Assembly (NCBI RefSeq): GCF_040581485.1
Contig: NC_090132.1
Coordinates: forward strand, 22,722,911 to 22,786,910
Length of the DNA stretch: 64,000 nucleotides
Source: Linepithema humile
Taxonomy: Eukaryota > Arthropoda > Insecta > Hymenoptera > Formicidae
Direction of reading: 5' to 3'
This document shows positions 23,544 to 35,605 of the stretch, piece after piece (within the stretch, counting starts at the first letter, position 1; the number at the start of each line of letters is the position of its first letter). The notes below the pieces were generated by a model. It worked only from the letters and a program-made list of their open reading frames with translations. It was not told the DNA's origin and did not search any database. Position numbers and translations under genes: made by a program.

Positions 23544-25456
23544 ATGATTGCGATACAAGAGTTTATATATCTTTTGGTAAATCTATTTCGACTTATTTTG
23601 CAAATTATTTATCACACCTGTGAAAACGCGTACAACAACTTGTTTGGTATCAAAGAAAAAGATGTTACTAAAGACATCGTCTTGGTATGTAGATATATAC
23701 ATGATATGATAATGATAATTAAACGTTCTTCAATTTCTTGCTTATGTAATATAACAATTTTGCAATAAACAAGTTTCATTTTACACTTAATATTCTTTCT
23801 ATATTGTATTGCAATAGATAACAGGAACAGGTCACGGTATAGGAAAGGAGTTAGCAATGCAGTATGCTTTGTTGGGTGCAACAGTAGTGTGTTTGGACAT
23901 AAACCAGCAATCAAATGAGGAGACAGCAAATGAGATTAGAAAAATTAAAAAAAATTCACAAAACACAGTATACGCGTATCAGTACGTTGTCATTATAATA
24001 TTATTTGTTCCCTTGCACACGTAATATTTCAATTACCACTAATAAAGTTCTTCTACTAAATAATATAAAAATCGTATCGTGAGTTTGTTCAATATATTTT
24101 TATTTAATTTAATTAATCAATTTATGAACATCATTATAATAATTAATGTCATAATAATCACAGCATGTATACGGTAATATCGTATATAATCAATGTTAAT
24201 TGAAATTTTATCATTCTACAGATGCGACATAACCAACAGAGAAGAAGTCTTCAAAGTAGCACATAAGATAATGAAAGAAGTCGGTGACGTTAGTATTTTA
24301 ATTAACAACGCTGGTATAATGCCTTGCCATACTTTCTTAGATCACACCCCTAATGAAATTACACAGATTTTCAACCTTAATGTAATAGCGCATATATGGG
24401 TAAGTTAAAATCGTAATAAATAAATATTAATTAGACTTTCTGGAATAAACTGTAGTTTATTAATTATTTTTTATTTCTCCGGAAGAAATATGTAACATTC
24501 AAAAATTTGCTTCTAGATGCTGCAAGCATTTTTACCAGGCATGTTAAGAAAAAATAGTGGCCACATTGTTGCGATTTCATCGATAGCAGGACTCGCAGGT
24601 TTACCAAATATAGTTCCTTACAGCGGTAGTAAATGTGCAGTAGCAGGTAAATCGAAGATACGCGTGTATCTAGATGTTGTAACTCGTTTTTCATTCAGAA
24701 ATTGTTTGAAATAATTTGCTTGAAATACTTAAAAATCTTTTTTATTTGTTTCTTTAAGTGTTCACGTAGATATTATTTTTTCAGGTTTAATGGAAGCTCT
24801 TAACTACGAACTCGTACAAAATAATAAAGGAAACTCATCAATTAAATTTACTACAATTTATCCCTTTATGGTAGATACGGGGCTTTGTAAAAAGCCAAAG
24901 TTAAATAACAGGTAAATTTGTAGCAATATTAATACAACAAACGAGCATATACGAGTATATAGTAAACACAAATATAGAAACGCTTTTAATTTTAAGAAAT
25001 GAATAAATATTTTCATTGTATTCTTTTAGGCTTTCTATTGCATTATTATCACCGAAAAAAGTAGCAGCACAAATAATCAAAGCGCAACGGAGGAACATAA
25101 GAGAGATGTCTATACCAACATTTTGGTTTTATGTAGCTGCATTAATTAAGTAATTAAATTGCAATATTATAAGAAAAAATTTTCAAATTGACTCTCATAT
25201 ATTAGACAAAATATCTCATGCACGTACACGTACACGTACGCGCGTACGGGTAGTTTAATAAGAATTTATATAAAATGTTATATACGATACAATAAGCCAG
25301 AATGCTCAGGTTGTACGTTTTACAATTCAATATTATCTAAGATTAATGTACTGTTAAAATAAAGACTAATAAAATTTTAATTTCAGGTTTTTGCCGGAAA
25401 AATCAATAGTATGCATAAGAAACTTTTTTGATTGTGGAGTCGACCCAGTCGACTAA
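23544..25456 (+). CDS. SDR16C-type short-chain dehydrogenase, tandem copy C
   Basis: Closest to copy A. Exons: 23544-23684, 23818-23981, 24222-24399, 24517-24646, 24785-24911, 25030-25149 and 25387-25456, giving 309 residues. The N-terminal hydrophobic anchor is ~residues 7-23. The cofactor loop TGTGHGIG is at 49-56, NNAG at 130-133, N155, S183, and Y196-S-G-S-K200. All catalytic residues are present. Exon 2 is nine bases longer and exon 5 six bases longer than in copies A and B; exon 6 is six bases shorter. Intron phases are identical to A and B, which supports tandem duplication. The predicted role is membrane-associated oxidation or reduction of a lipid alcohol or ketone; the substrate is unknown. 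An AATAAA lies at 25614. The ATG follows an acceptor (caattttcag), implying a 5' UTR intron. Confidence 0.9.
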
Positions 25457-26115
25457 TTAATACAGACAATTTTTCACGTTTTGTCATAAAAAAATTATTT
25501 CAATGCGTTTCACAAATATTGCGAATACGATACTAAATACAATTATTCTTTAGATAATATAATGTTATTAGAACATAGTATTAATTTTTGTAATGTTGTA
25601 AATATTTGTTATAAATAAATGAGTTTTCTGTTCCAATGTATACATATATATATATATATTATGATATAATAAATATTTTTTTGTGAATATACTATTATAT
25701 GATAAACTCTTTCTGTATTTGATTATACTTTTATTCCATAATTTGTTATTGTAATTCAATATATTTCCCTTGCTTAAATATAAATATAAAAATAGATATC
25801 AACATATGTGAAATATACACGTATAGAGATGAAAAGGTTAAAAAATTGTTATATGCAATATGTACAATATAAAAAAATATAATAATATAAATGTACTAAA
25901 CGTAAAAATATTTTTTGCTAACGCATTGCTATTTTGCTAATGAAAAATCAAAGAAAAAAAATTAAAATTTAGAAAATTTCATCTCTGAGGTCGCAGCAAT
26001 GAATTATACCGAGGTATAATTATATTTATATATTTATATATTAATTAATATATAATTAATTAATTAATTAATATTAATATAATTATATTTATATATTATA
26101 CTTCAATAACGTCTG
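25457..26115. other. Convergent 3' flank between SDR gene C and ketohexokinase
   Basis: AT-rich, with a (TA)n run at ~25646-25660 and TAAT-type simple repeats at 26020-26100. It lies between the ends of two converging genes and contains no coding sequence. Confidence 0.5.
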
Positions 26116-28363
26116 CTATTTGTCATTTTTCAAAATATCATTAAAAATTATATCAAGACAATCGTATCCTCTCAACCCAACTTTTGCACCAGCAAGACAA
26201 CATGCAAATTTGATGGCCTTTTGTAAAACTATTTCATCAATAAATTTCAAATTTTTTATATCGGAATTTTGTTCAGTATCTTGTCTAAGTACAGTGCTAT
26301 CACAAGCACCAATGTTCATTTGATTAATATCACTCGCGCAAATTGTCTCTTCTTCACATTTATGAATAAATTCTATTTTGCTTTTGTTTAAATAGTATAA
26401 AACAGCTGCATTGAATGTATCGCCTGCACCTAAACTATCAATCACTTCCTGTGGTGGAAAAGCTGGAGATTGTACTATTGTACCAAACGGAGTACGTGCA
26501 ATCGCACCTTCCTCTGCCCAGGCACAAATGAGGGCTCCTCTAAAAAGGTATTTATTTTTTATACACTAACGTCACACTAATATATTTTATATAAACATTA
26601 AAGAATTTTTTATACTTCTTACTTAAGTCCAGCATCTTGGCCTATAATTTGCATTACTTTATCCATATTATGGAAACCTTGGCTCGTAGCAAATTCTTTT
26701 GCTACAAATACTACGTCAGAATATGGTAACAGTTCCAGTAATCTGTTACCTGCCCTGGGACTCTCTAATTCTACACTAATTGTAATTGGCACACGATTTT
26801 TGATACTGTGATCATGCGTATTCTTTAACAAGTTATTATAATTTTCTATATGCTGCATCATAAGTAACACTTCATCTACATTCCTTCCCTAAAAGGAGAA
26901 AATAGTTTAGTTCCCTCGTTACAAAATCTCTCTGATCTTCTGGATTGTGTAAATATACTTCAAAATGAATCCAACTATATTCCTCTAAATTAAGTAGCTT
27001 GAAATTTTTTGATGTTAATTCTGGTAACTTCTGATTGTGATATACAATTGTGCGAGTTCCAGTACTTAAACTCAGTATAATGATTGCGGTGGGACAGCCA
27101 ATATTTTCTATCATAGGGCAATGAGAAAAATCAATTTTATATTTGCGCAGATCATTTTGCAAAAAATTAACATGTTCTTCTGCACTCAAACATGCCAGAA
27201 GCTCGCATCGCTGTCCTAGCAACGATAGCACAGTACAACTATTAGATGCATTGCCTCCTCTTTGCCATCTGTAGTCAATAGATCTGGAAATTATATTTAT
27301 ATCAAAAAATAAAAAATATTTCGATAAGAAAAAACTGCAAAAATGTTGCACTATGTTGCATTGCGTCTATAAAAAAATAAAATTAAAATTGTGAAAAATT
27401 GGTGCTATTAAGTTTTACAATATTGAGTTTTAAAAATAAAATATCTTAAACATATTTGATATTACTCACAAGAATCGTACTTTTATAATACATTTCCTCT
27501 AATTTTATATATTATAGCATATAAATTATCTACGCGCGCGTACATAGTGACCAAAAGAGCTAAACAAGAGAAATATTTACGTATTTAAGATCAATGGTTA
27601 AAGTTCGAAAGGCTACTGATTAAAACTATGTAAATTTTACATGTCTGTATCGTTAGCTTCACTCTTATATTTTCGTCTTTTATTCTAGATAAAATTCAAG
27701 CACTCATTGTTATCATACTTTATCGCACAGATGTTCGACTTATGGAATATGTTTGCTGTTCGCAAATGGAATTGTTCGCAAGTTAAGAAGATTCAGATTA
27801 AATGCGCGATTCCCGTATGACGCGAACTAAATTTATAAAGTAACAAAAAATAAAAAAGATCAAATAATGCTTTTCTAATACCTGTAGTTTTCAATTCATA
27901 TAAAAAACATTCGATAAAAATTTTTGTATTAAAGAAAATATGAAGTGCGCATTACCATATTATTAAAATTAATATTATTAAAATTGTAAAATTGTAAAAT
28001 TAAAATTAAAATTAATATTATTAAAATTGTATACTAAATTTTATTATCATGTAATGTATGCATTTAAATTCATTATCATATCATCATATCATCATATTAA
28101 AATCATTATCATATTATTATCATATTAAAAAAAATAAATAAAGTGTATTGTCTGTCATTAATATTTTTACACGCACACGTAATTTATTTAAATCACCCGC
28201 ATAGAAATCAAATGCGATCCCCTCACCGTTCAGTGGAATCCTCCAAAGGAAATTGTTGACACATTTGAATAATGTCAAGACAAACACGTCCCACGCACAG
28301 AATTTTCAGTGCATTAGTACACTCCAACGCGTCGATGACTTCATGATGACAGCTGGATGTCAT
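26116..28363 (-). CDS. KHK: Ketohexokinase (fructokinase, PfkB family)
   Basis: Phosphorylates fructose to fructose-1-phosphate in the cytosol. Minus-strand exons in order: 28363-28227, 27283-26959, 26888-26623 and 26539-26116, giving 383 residues. The start ATG at 28363 is the only in-frame one near the conserved KILCVGRVCLDII opening at 20-32. The ketohexokinase signature W-Q-R-G-G-N-A-S-N-S is at 52-61. V-E-L-E-S-P-R and D-V-V-F-V lie in exon 3. The PfkB GAGD motif is at 280-283, with D283 as catalytic base. The vertebrate enzyme is about 298 residues. The extra length here is an N-terminal extension of ~19 and an insertion of ~45-50 acidic and polar residues (about 297-343) just after the GAGDTFNAAV helix. 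Promoter shared with symplekin. Confidence 0.92.
27960..28130. repeat. Simple AT and ATC repeats in ketohexokinase intron 1
   Basis: Near-tandem 'attaaaattaatattattaaaattgta' units at ~27960-28030 and 'atcatatcatc' units at ~28070-28125. They lie within the minus-strand intron 28226-27284. Confidence 0.6.
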
Positions 28364-28984
28364 GATAATTGGATAATATCCAAACACCAAAAACAATTAC
28401 CGACCTTTTATCGTAAAGCTATAGACGAACTATGACTGCAACCAACTGCAACATCAAATTAAATTTATGGCGTAAAAATATCTATTTTATATCATTACAA
28501 AACTCATCAAAGTTATTTGTGCACTATATCATAAAGGAAAAAATAACTAGAAAGATGGTAACACGCGTAGGAGAATCAACAAACAGTAAAGAGAATGCGC
28601 CATATTGTTCACATGTAAAGATTGATTCACAATTAACTTCACCGCAACTCGTCCCTTGTACTCACTCTAGTGTTTTCTTGCATCACGATCGTGTACAGTT
28701 AAAATGCCAAGATGGCAGCGACATCGAATTTTTAGCACGTCGTAAATTACTTGTTGTTAACATCTCTAAATTCACGATATTCTTATCGGATAGATAGCAT
28801 TATACATTTAAGAAAAACAAAAGGGGTCGTTTACATTTGTCACAGCAAATATTCCATCGCCACGGAATAGAGCACTCTTATGCGACATACATGGTCCGAT
28901 AAATTCGCGCCTAAAGCACATATTTCCGTATAGAAATTGCACGCACGATTCACTATTTAATTGTCGCTAATTTATTTAAATACA
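28364..28984. promoter_or_regulatory. Bidirectional promoter between ketohexokinase and symplekin
   Basis: A 621-bp gap between the two divergent start codons. Both genes have their first coding exon at its edge. No TATA box stands out. A 121-codon plus-strand open frame (28432-28797) lies here but resembles no family I know, has no splice context, and is best read as 5' flank or UTR. Confidence 0.55.
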
Positions 28985-31900
28985 ATGGATCCACGTTTGC
29001 ATAGAAGATCCGAGCCGGAAAAGGGACCGAACGATTTGGTCAGTGGCGTTAACCTTAAAATTTTACTTTACTATCGCCAGCATCACGCGTCTAGTAACAC
29101 ATTGACGAAATGACGATCTTGTATCATTCAAGAATTATATTTCTGTATTACTGCGCTTACATTGAAAAAATGGAAAGAATTTGCGTTCTGTAATCTTACG
29201 ATAAAATCACATGTGATGGCAAATCTACGTGAACATTATGCAAACTGTAAACTCAAGGAATATATTTACATTTCATATTTTTATTTCAACTATTTGCATA
29301 TGTTAATGGCAAATTGTTGATGACATTGTAATTGTGTTTTGTAAAGAGAAAATATTCAATGATTTTACAGCAGTTTTATGTCATTATATGTGAAAACACA
29401 TGACATAGAAACAATTATTATTTTAAAATTAACATCTTGTTTCAAAAATAATTGATTGATCAATGTAAAAATATCATTAGATCTCAATAATGTTGCTATA
29501 ATTATGAGAAACTTTATTAAAGCGACCTAATATAATTTTTTTGATACAAATTTTTTTATTACAGATTGTAGAATGGTTAAATGAGGCTTCCATGAGTCTT
29601 ACTGAGGAAATTAAAGTTGCAAACATATGTAAAGTACAAGAGATTTTGTTGAATAAGGAACCACACTTGTTAGAACCTTATTTAGATGATGTTCTACAAT
29701 TTGCGATCGATAGAAATGCTGAAGTCAGAAAGACAGTTACAGGATTTATTGAAGAAGCTGGGTTATTATCAACAATTTTATTTATTTTGCTCAATATATT
29801 CTGTATTTTAAAAAAATATACATAATATTTTTTAATTGCTTATTATTTTTAGAATAAAATATCCAGAGGTAATTCCTCGGATAGTACAAATACTTCTTAG
29901 ATTAGCGTCAGATGAAGCGTCAGCTGTAGCTAAACGAGCGCTTAGAGCCAGCAGTAGAATACTAAGAGCTGCTCTCAAATGGATTTCCAGTGCTCCTGTT
30001 GTTACATCAGAAATGGAATTGGCGTGGACCCAGCTAAGTGCTCTTAAAATTCAAATTATAAATATGATTGACAGCGATAATGACGGGTGAGTAAGATGAT
30101 CAAGTATAGTGAAAGATAATATTTTATTGTTAGGCATGAATTTAATATTACTGAAATATTGTATGTACATTTTAGGATAAGAACACAAGCTGTAAAATTT
30201 CTGGAGGGTGTAGTCTTAATACAAACATATCCAGATCCTGACTGTCCAAAAAAATCTGATGACTTTTCCTTGGAAGATATTCCATTAACATTAAAAATAG
30301 CTCGTAGACGAAAATTAGAAGAAGAAGCGAATCATGTCATGGATTTGCTTATTAAATTTCATGGATCACCGCACGTTAGCAGTGTCAATTTAATGACATG
30401 TATGGGATCTTTAGCATTAATTGCCAAAATGAGACCACAGTTTATGCCAAATGTAATTCAAGGTACATATATACTTTTATATATATTGGTTCTTTAACAT
30501 TTAATATTTTAAAATTTTATATGCATTTTAATAATTGATGTTGTGATACAGCCTTGCAGAGGTTGCAACATGATCTGCCACCTACGCTATCTGATTCTCA
30601 AGTAACTAGCGTACAGAAACAATTGAAACTCACACTTCTTGGACTAATGAAACATCCTGCTAGTATAGAGTATGCTTCAACCATAGCTAAACAGCTGGCA
30701 CAACTTGGTGCAAAAGAGCAGGAAATTATTAAAGCTTACCCAAAACCGGAAGATGTTCGTCGTATGAAAAAACGTCAACAGGTATAAAGCCCTACCTGAG
30801 AAAGTTGTATGCATCATATCTTTTTGTGTGTGTAATTCTTAAATTTTTTTCTTTTTACTATTTAAAGGAGATGGCATCTGCTAGTGCTGCAAAACGAGTA
30901 AAAATTGAAGCTTTAATATCGGATGAAGTCGAAGTGACACCGAGCCCTGTTCCTGTGCCCAAATTGCCAGAATTAATTGAACTTTCCGAAAATTTCATCG
31001 CAGAGAGACTCAGTGTAGAAATCGCGACAGATTTAGTGATGGACAGCATGGTATATATTAGGATTTGTGCATTAATCTATATTCATGTAAACTTTAAGTT
31101 ACTAATGTATATCATTCTCTTTCATTTAACAGGCTTGGGTTCCGGACACTATGACCACAATTTTTCAAAGAGAATATCAACCGACAGCAACTACCGATAT
31201 TAATATACAACGGCAAACAATTGCTAAACTTTTAGCAGCACAAATCAAACAGACTAAAGCGAAGAAGAGCAAGAAAGATGCCAAGGAAGAAGATGCCGTA
31301 ATGGAAGACTTAATTAAGAATCCCACTATTAGCGTAGCTGAGGCGAAGCGTGAGCGTAAACGCGAAAAAGATCGTGAGAAAGAGAAGGAAGCGAAAGCAT
31401 CGTTAGAGGCTCACGAAAAATCGCTAGCAAAAGCTAGAAATCGTTTGAAAGCGTTGAAATTAGTTGAAGTAACAAAACCACTTTCTAAAGAAACCAAGGA
31501 ACGAATGTTACTGATGGCAGTCAATAGGATATTACTTTCGGAAAAGACGGCAGTTCTTGGTGGTGTAGCTGCTGTAAGGTATAACAAAGCATAAATTTAA
31601 ATAAAAAATAGACATTTATACACGTGATATGGATATCAATCTAATAATTTATTTCATCATATTGCAGGTCCAAAATTCTGACCACACTTGCAGCCACTTT
31701 TAATCCTTATATTAAGGAAGCTGTGCTGCGTTATATTACTGATGATATGCGAAATCGATTAGACTTAGCGCTAGGCTGGTTATATGAAGAGTATGCATTA
31801 CTGCAGGGATTTCAAAGACGAACTACGTTATGTACAAAACCTCAGGAAGCTCCGCATCAAGCATATAACTTTTTATTGTGCACTTTGGTCTCAGCTATTG

Positions 31901-34258
31901 ATTTGGTTCCAGGAAAAGATCGCGATACCTTGTTGTCCAGGTAATGTAAACATTATATATCGAATATGCGATATATATAAACACTTGCATTGGTCTGATT
32001 AGCAAAATTTTTTTTGTTTTGTGAAAGGTTATATCTAGAAGCGCCATTAATAACAGAAGATGCCGTAGAGGCCTTAAAAATGGTATCTTCCGACGAAACT
32101 AGAGGTCTTGCACCATTGCAGCTTTTGAAGGAAATGGTAGTGCGTAGACCGACAAAACAATTGGTGTTTTTAAATGTTTTGTTATGCCATACGGGACACG
32201 AAAACAATACGGTAAGATTAAAATTAAATTATACATTATGCATTCGGAACAAGATATATATTCTTTATCGCAAAAAAGTAATATTATAAATTTGAAATAT
32301 TTATATTTATGTAAATAGATACGAGAGGCTGCAATACAATTAGTCTGTCAGTTGTATAGCAGGCCGGAATTAAGCAAACTGATCGAGGAGTACGCAGTTT
32401 TGTATCTAGGCTTTTTACGCCTTCATAATCCACCCGAAATTGTTTTTGGACAAGATCGAGGAAGACCGCAAATCGAGAATCTGTGGACCGAATCAACTAC
32501 ACGTGCCTGCCTAGGATTATATCTTGCTCTCCTCAGTGAACATCAAGATCTCATTCATGAGTGAGTGATAGAATTAAATTTTTTTTTATTAAATATATGT
32601 GGAATATATTGGTACAAAAGGTTTATAATATATAATTTGATAATCATATACTTAATAATAACAGATTAGCGAGAGTATATACATCCATGGGAGCAGATGT
32701 GAAACGTATTGTATTAAGACTGGTAGAAGGACCGGTGAGATCTTTGGGTATGGGTAGTCCGCAATTACTGGCACTTGTTGAGAATTGTCCGAAAGGATCT
32801 GAGACTTTAGTCACGAGGATCATACATATTCTTACAGAGAAATGTACGTTTATTTAGAAATACATATATTTTTTCACTCTTATTTTTGTCGTTTTACATG
32901 ATGACATTTGTATGCGTAGCTGCCCCAAGTGCAGAACTGGTGGCTAGAGTGCGAGAGTTGTATCAAACGAGAGTCTCCGATGTCAGATTCTTAATACCTG
33001 TTCTCAATGGACTCACAAAAAAAGAAGTGATTGCTGCACTTCCAAAATTAATAAAATTAAACCCTATTGTTGTAAAAGAGGTAAATAATGTAATTTAAGT
33101 TCTTTACATCATTTTGCTTGCTATCTTAAGTACGATTGTAGTCTAATTATGTGAATTTTTACACTGTTCAGGTGTTCAACAGATTACTTGGAACACATAA
33201 CAATGACAGCGGTGTACCTCATACGTCGCCTATTACACCTGCAGAATTGTTAATAGCTTTACACAATATAGATCCAAGCAAAGCTGAATTAAAGACTGTT
33301 ATCAAAGGTAGATGATTCTATGTAATAATATTTATTCGTATTATATACGAAATTGTGTTAACATAAATTTTATTGTTATTTTATCTTTTATTTGCAGCAA
33401 CGTCCCTTTGCTTCGCTGAGAAGCAAGCGTACACGCAAGAAACAGTCGCCGTTGTGATGCAACATCTTATGGAGATGACACCCTTGCCGACATTACTGAT
33501 GCGCACAGTTATACAAAGTTTGGCTCTTTACCCCAGACTAAGTGGATTTGTCATGAATATACTTCAACGTTTAATTCTAAAACAAGTGTGGAAACAGCCG
33601 AAAGTGTGGGAAGGTTTTGTCAAATGCTGCGAACGCACGCAGCCGCAAAGTTTCGCCGTTATATTGCAATTACCACCGGCACAGTTAGCAGAAGCGCTCC
33701 GAATGGCCAGCAATTTACGCGCCCCTTTATTAGCCCATGTTGAAGCTTTTGCTGAGAATCAAGTAATTCCATAATATACTTTGAAGTATACTTGCACCGC
33801 ATATTTAGCGTCAAATGTGGCTAAAATTGTCTATATTATTGATTTATATATATATATATATCAATGTAGTGAGAGCTAAATGTGATGCTAAATATAGTGA
33901 AACTTTAATATAAATGATATTAATGTAAAAAAATATAATAACATTGTGGTTTTTTTTTCTCTTTTTCAGAAGGCACACATTCCACAGTCGATAATGGATG
34001 TCATACAGGGTAAAGTGCCCTGTGATATACATGATGAATTTGATATTGTGAGTAAAGATGCCTGTATATAAAGGAACAATCTTTTGAGCCCTCTTCATAT
34101 AATATAATTCTTTAAAAAATAAATACGATACTTGGACCCAAAAATATCTCTTCCATCAATTTCTCTTTCAGGCACCACCTGGTGATTATACAAATGATCA
34201 AAAATCAGATACAATGGATATTGATCTTTCAGAACCAGCTCCTCCTGGTTTAGAATAG
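28985..34258 (+). CDS. SYMPK: Symplekin, mRNA 3'-end processing scaffold
   Basis: Scaffold of the cleavage/polyadenylation and histone pre-mRNA 3' processing machinery in the nucleus. The 16 coding exons are 28985-29038, 29565-29761, 29853-30086, 30176-30462, 30552-30781, 30868-31050, 31133-31578, 31668-31940, 32028-32211, 32319-32560, 32665-32843, 32920-33080, 33172-33307, 33398-33762, 33970-34047 and 34172-34258, giving 1111 residues. The N-terminal HEAT-repeat domain covers ~20-335 and includes D-S-D-N-D-G-I-R-T. A Lys/Glu-rich coiled segment lies at ~437-510. The conserved C-terminal symplekin domain (~837-1057) holds V-R-F-L-I-P-V-L-N-G-L and L-P-K-L-I-K-L-N-P-I-V-V-K-E-V. The short tail is acidic and proline-containing. 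It is shorter than the human protein (~1270) mainly by lacking the long C-terminal tail. Exon 2 uses a weak donor, GG|GTTATT. Confidence 0.95.
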
Positions 34259-35605
34259 CATAAATCATTCCAGTATTAGGATCAGAAGCATCACCTATCG
34301 GGTATCCTAATATTAACGAATCCGTATTATAATTGTGCAGTAAATTTAAAAAAAAAATTTTTTTTTTTTTCCGTTACATGTATTAGTTATACAATGCATT
34401 GATAATGGTCCTAATTTATGTCTCCATTTGGTATTAAGTATATTTTTCAAGTTCGAGAGTTATTTAACTTTAAATGTGTGACTCAAAAAAATGAAATCAA
34501 TTTAATTTTAATTTAAATTAAATTTGAATTAAACACACACGCAGCATTGATTTAAATAATTTGTCAACATACAGTTTCTTTGTGATCAATCTTTAATTAA
34601 TTAATCATTAATTTTTGTTCTTTTGACCTTCAATATAGTATAATATATTGTATATTGTTTTGGTACTTAACAAAACCTGTAGATAATTTTTCATATTAAA
34701 GCAACGTCTTAAAAGTTGAACTACCAATAATCTTTGAAATTAAAAAAAAAACTTTTAAAAAGATATGAAAGTTATATATAAAATTATTGATTAACGGAGA
34801 GCAAATTATATGTATAACGGAAAGCATTAATTTAGATTAAACTAAAATTTTAATTTTTTTATGTATAAAAAGACGAATATCAATTATAAGCTAGCTAAAA
34901 AAAATATATCTATTAAATATATTTTATAAAATGCACAAAGTTAGGGATAAAAGTAAATGATATTGGTATATCCTCAATTATTTAACTGTGTAAAAGTTTG
35001 TTTATTTTAAAGTATAAAATAGAATTAAGTGAGCGTCTTGAATGATCGCTTCACTGTTTCCACTTGTTTACTTGCTCACGTATAAAATAATGTACACAAT
35101 TGATTTACTGTACAACACTATTTGTGCATAATTGAACTAACTATAAATCAGTCTTAATATTACATATATGTATATATTACACATATGTTAGAAGTTACAA
35201 TATTTGTTCGTAAGTCCGAAAAGTATAATATACGTAAAACAGAATTGAACTTAACATAATTATAAATGTCATACGAAAGTAATAGACAACATTTTTCATA
35301 GTTGAGCGTGTGTAATCTGCAAGTGTATAAAAAATAATAAAATATTTTTTGTTATATAAATTTTGATACATTTTTTACATTTATATTTTCCTTTTAAAGT
35401 ATTAGCAATTTGATGTAAATATTTAAAACTTGCAAAAAAATTATAAATATTTTGGTTAAGAAATTACATAAAAATTGTAGAATTGAACATATTAAAAACA
35501 CGAACAATTATTTCTTGAAAATATTTAGCTACAATTTTGAATTGCACGTATTTCAGATAATAAAACACGTTTATATATAATTATCCACATGTATTTGTGT
35601 TTATA
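34259..35605. other. Convergent 3' flank between symplekin and SDR gene D
   Basis: AT-rich. It holds the 3' UTRs of both genes at its edges and an A/T homopolymer junction near 34348-34370. No gene was found. Confidence 0.5.

Noticed and set aside
26872..27351. Longer minus-strand reading of ketohexokinase exon 2 starting in the upstream intron
   Set aside because: The upstream part is AT-rich and non-conserved. A clear acceptor at 27284-27285 and an upstream exon with the conserved KILCVG start explain the true 5' end.
28432..28797. 121-codon open frame between ketohexokinase and symplekin
   Set aside because: It sits in the divergent promoter, has no family resemblance, and overlaps no splice-supported exon.
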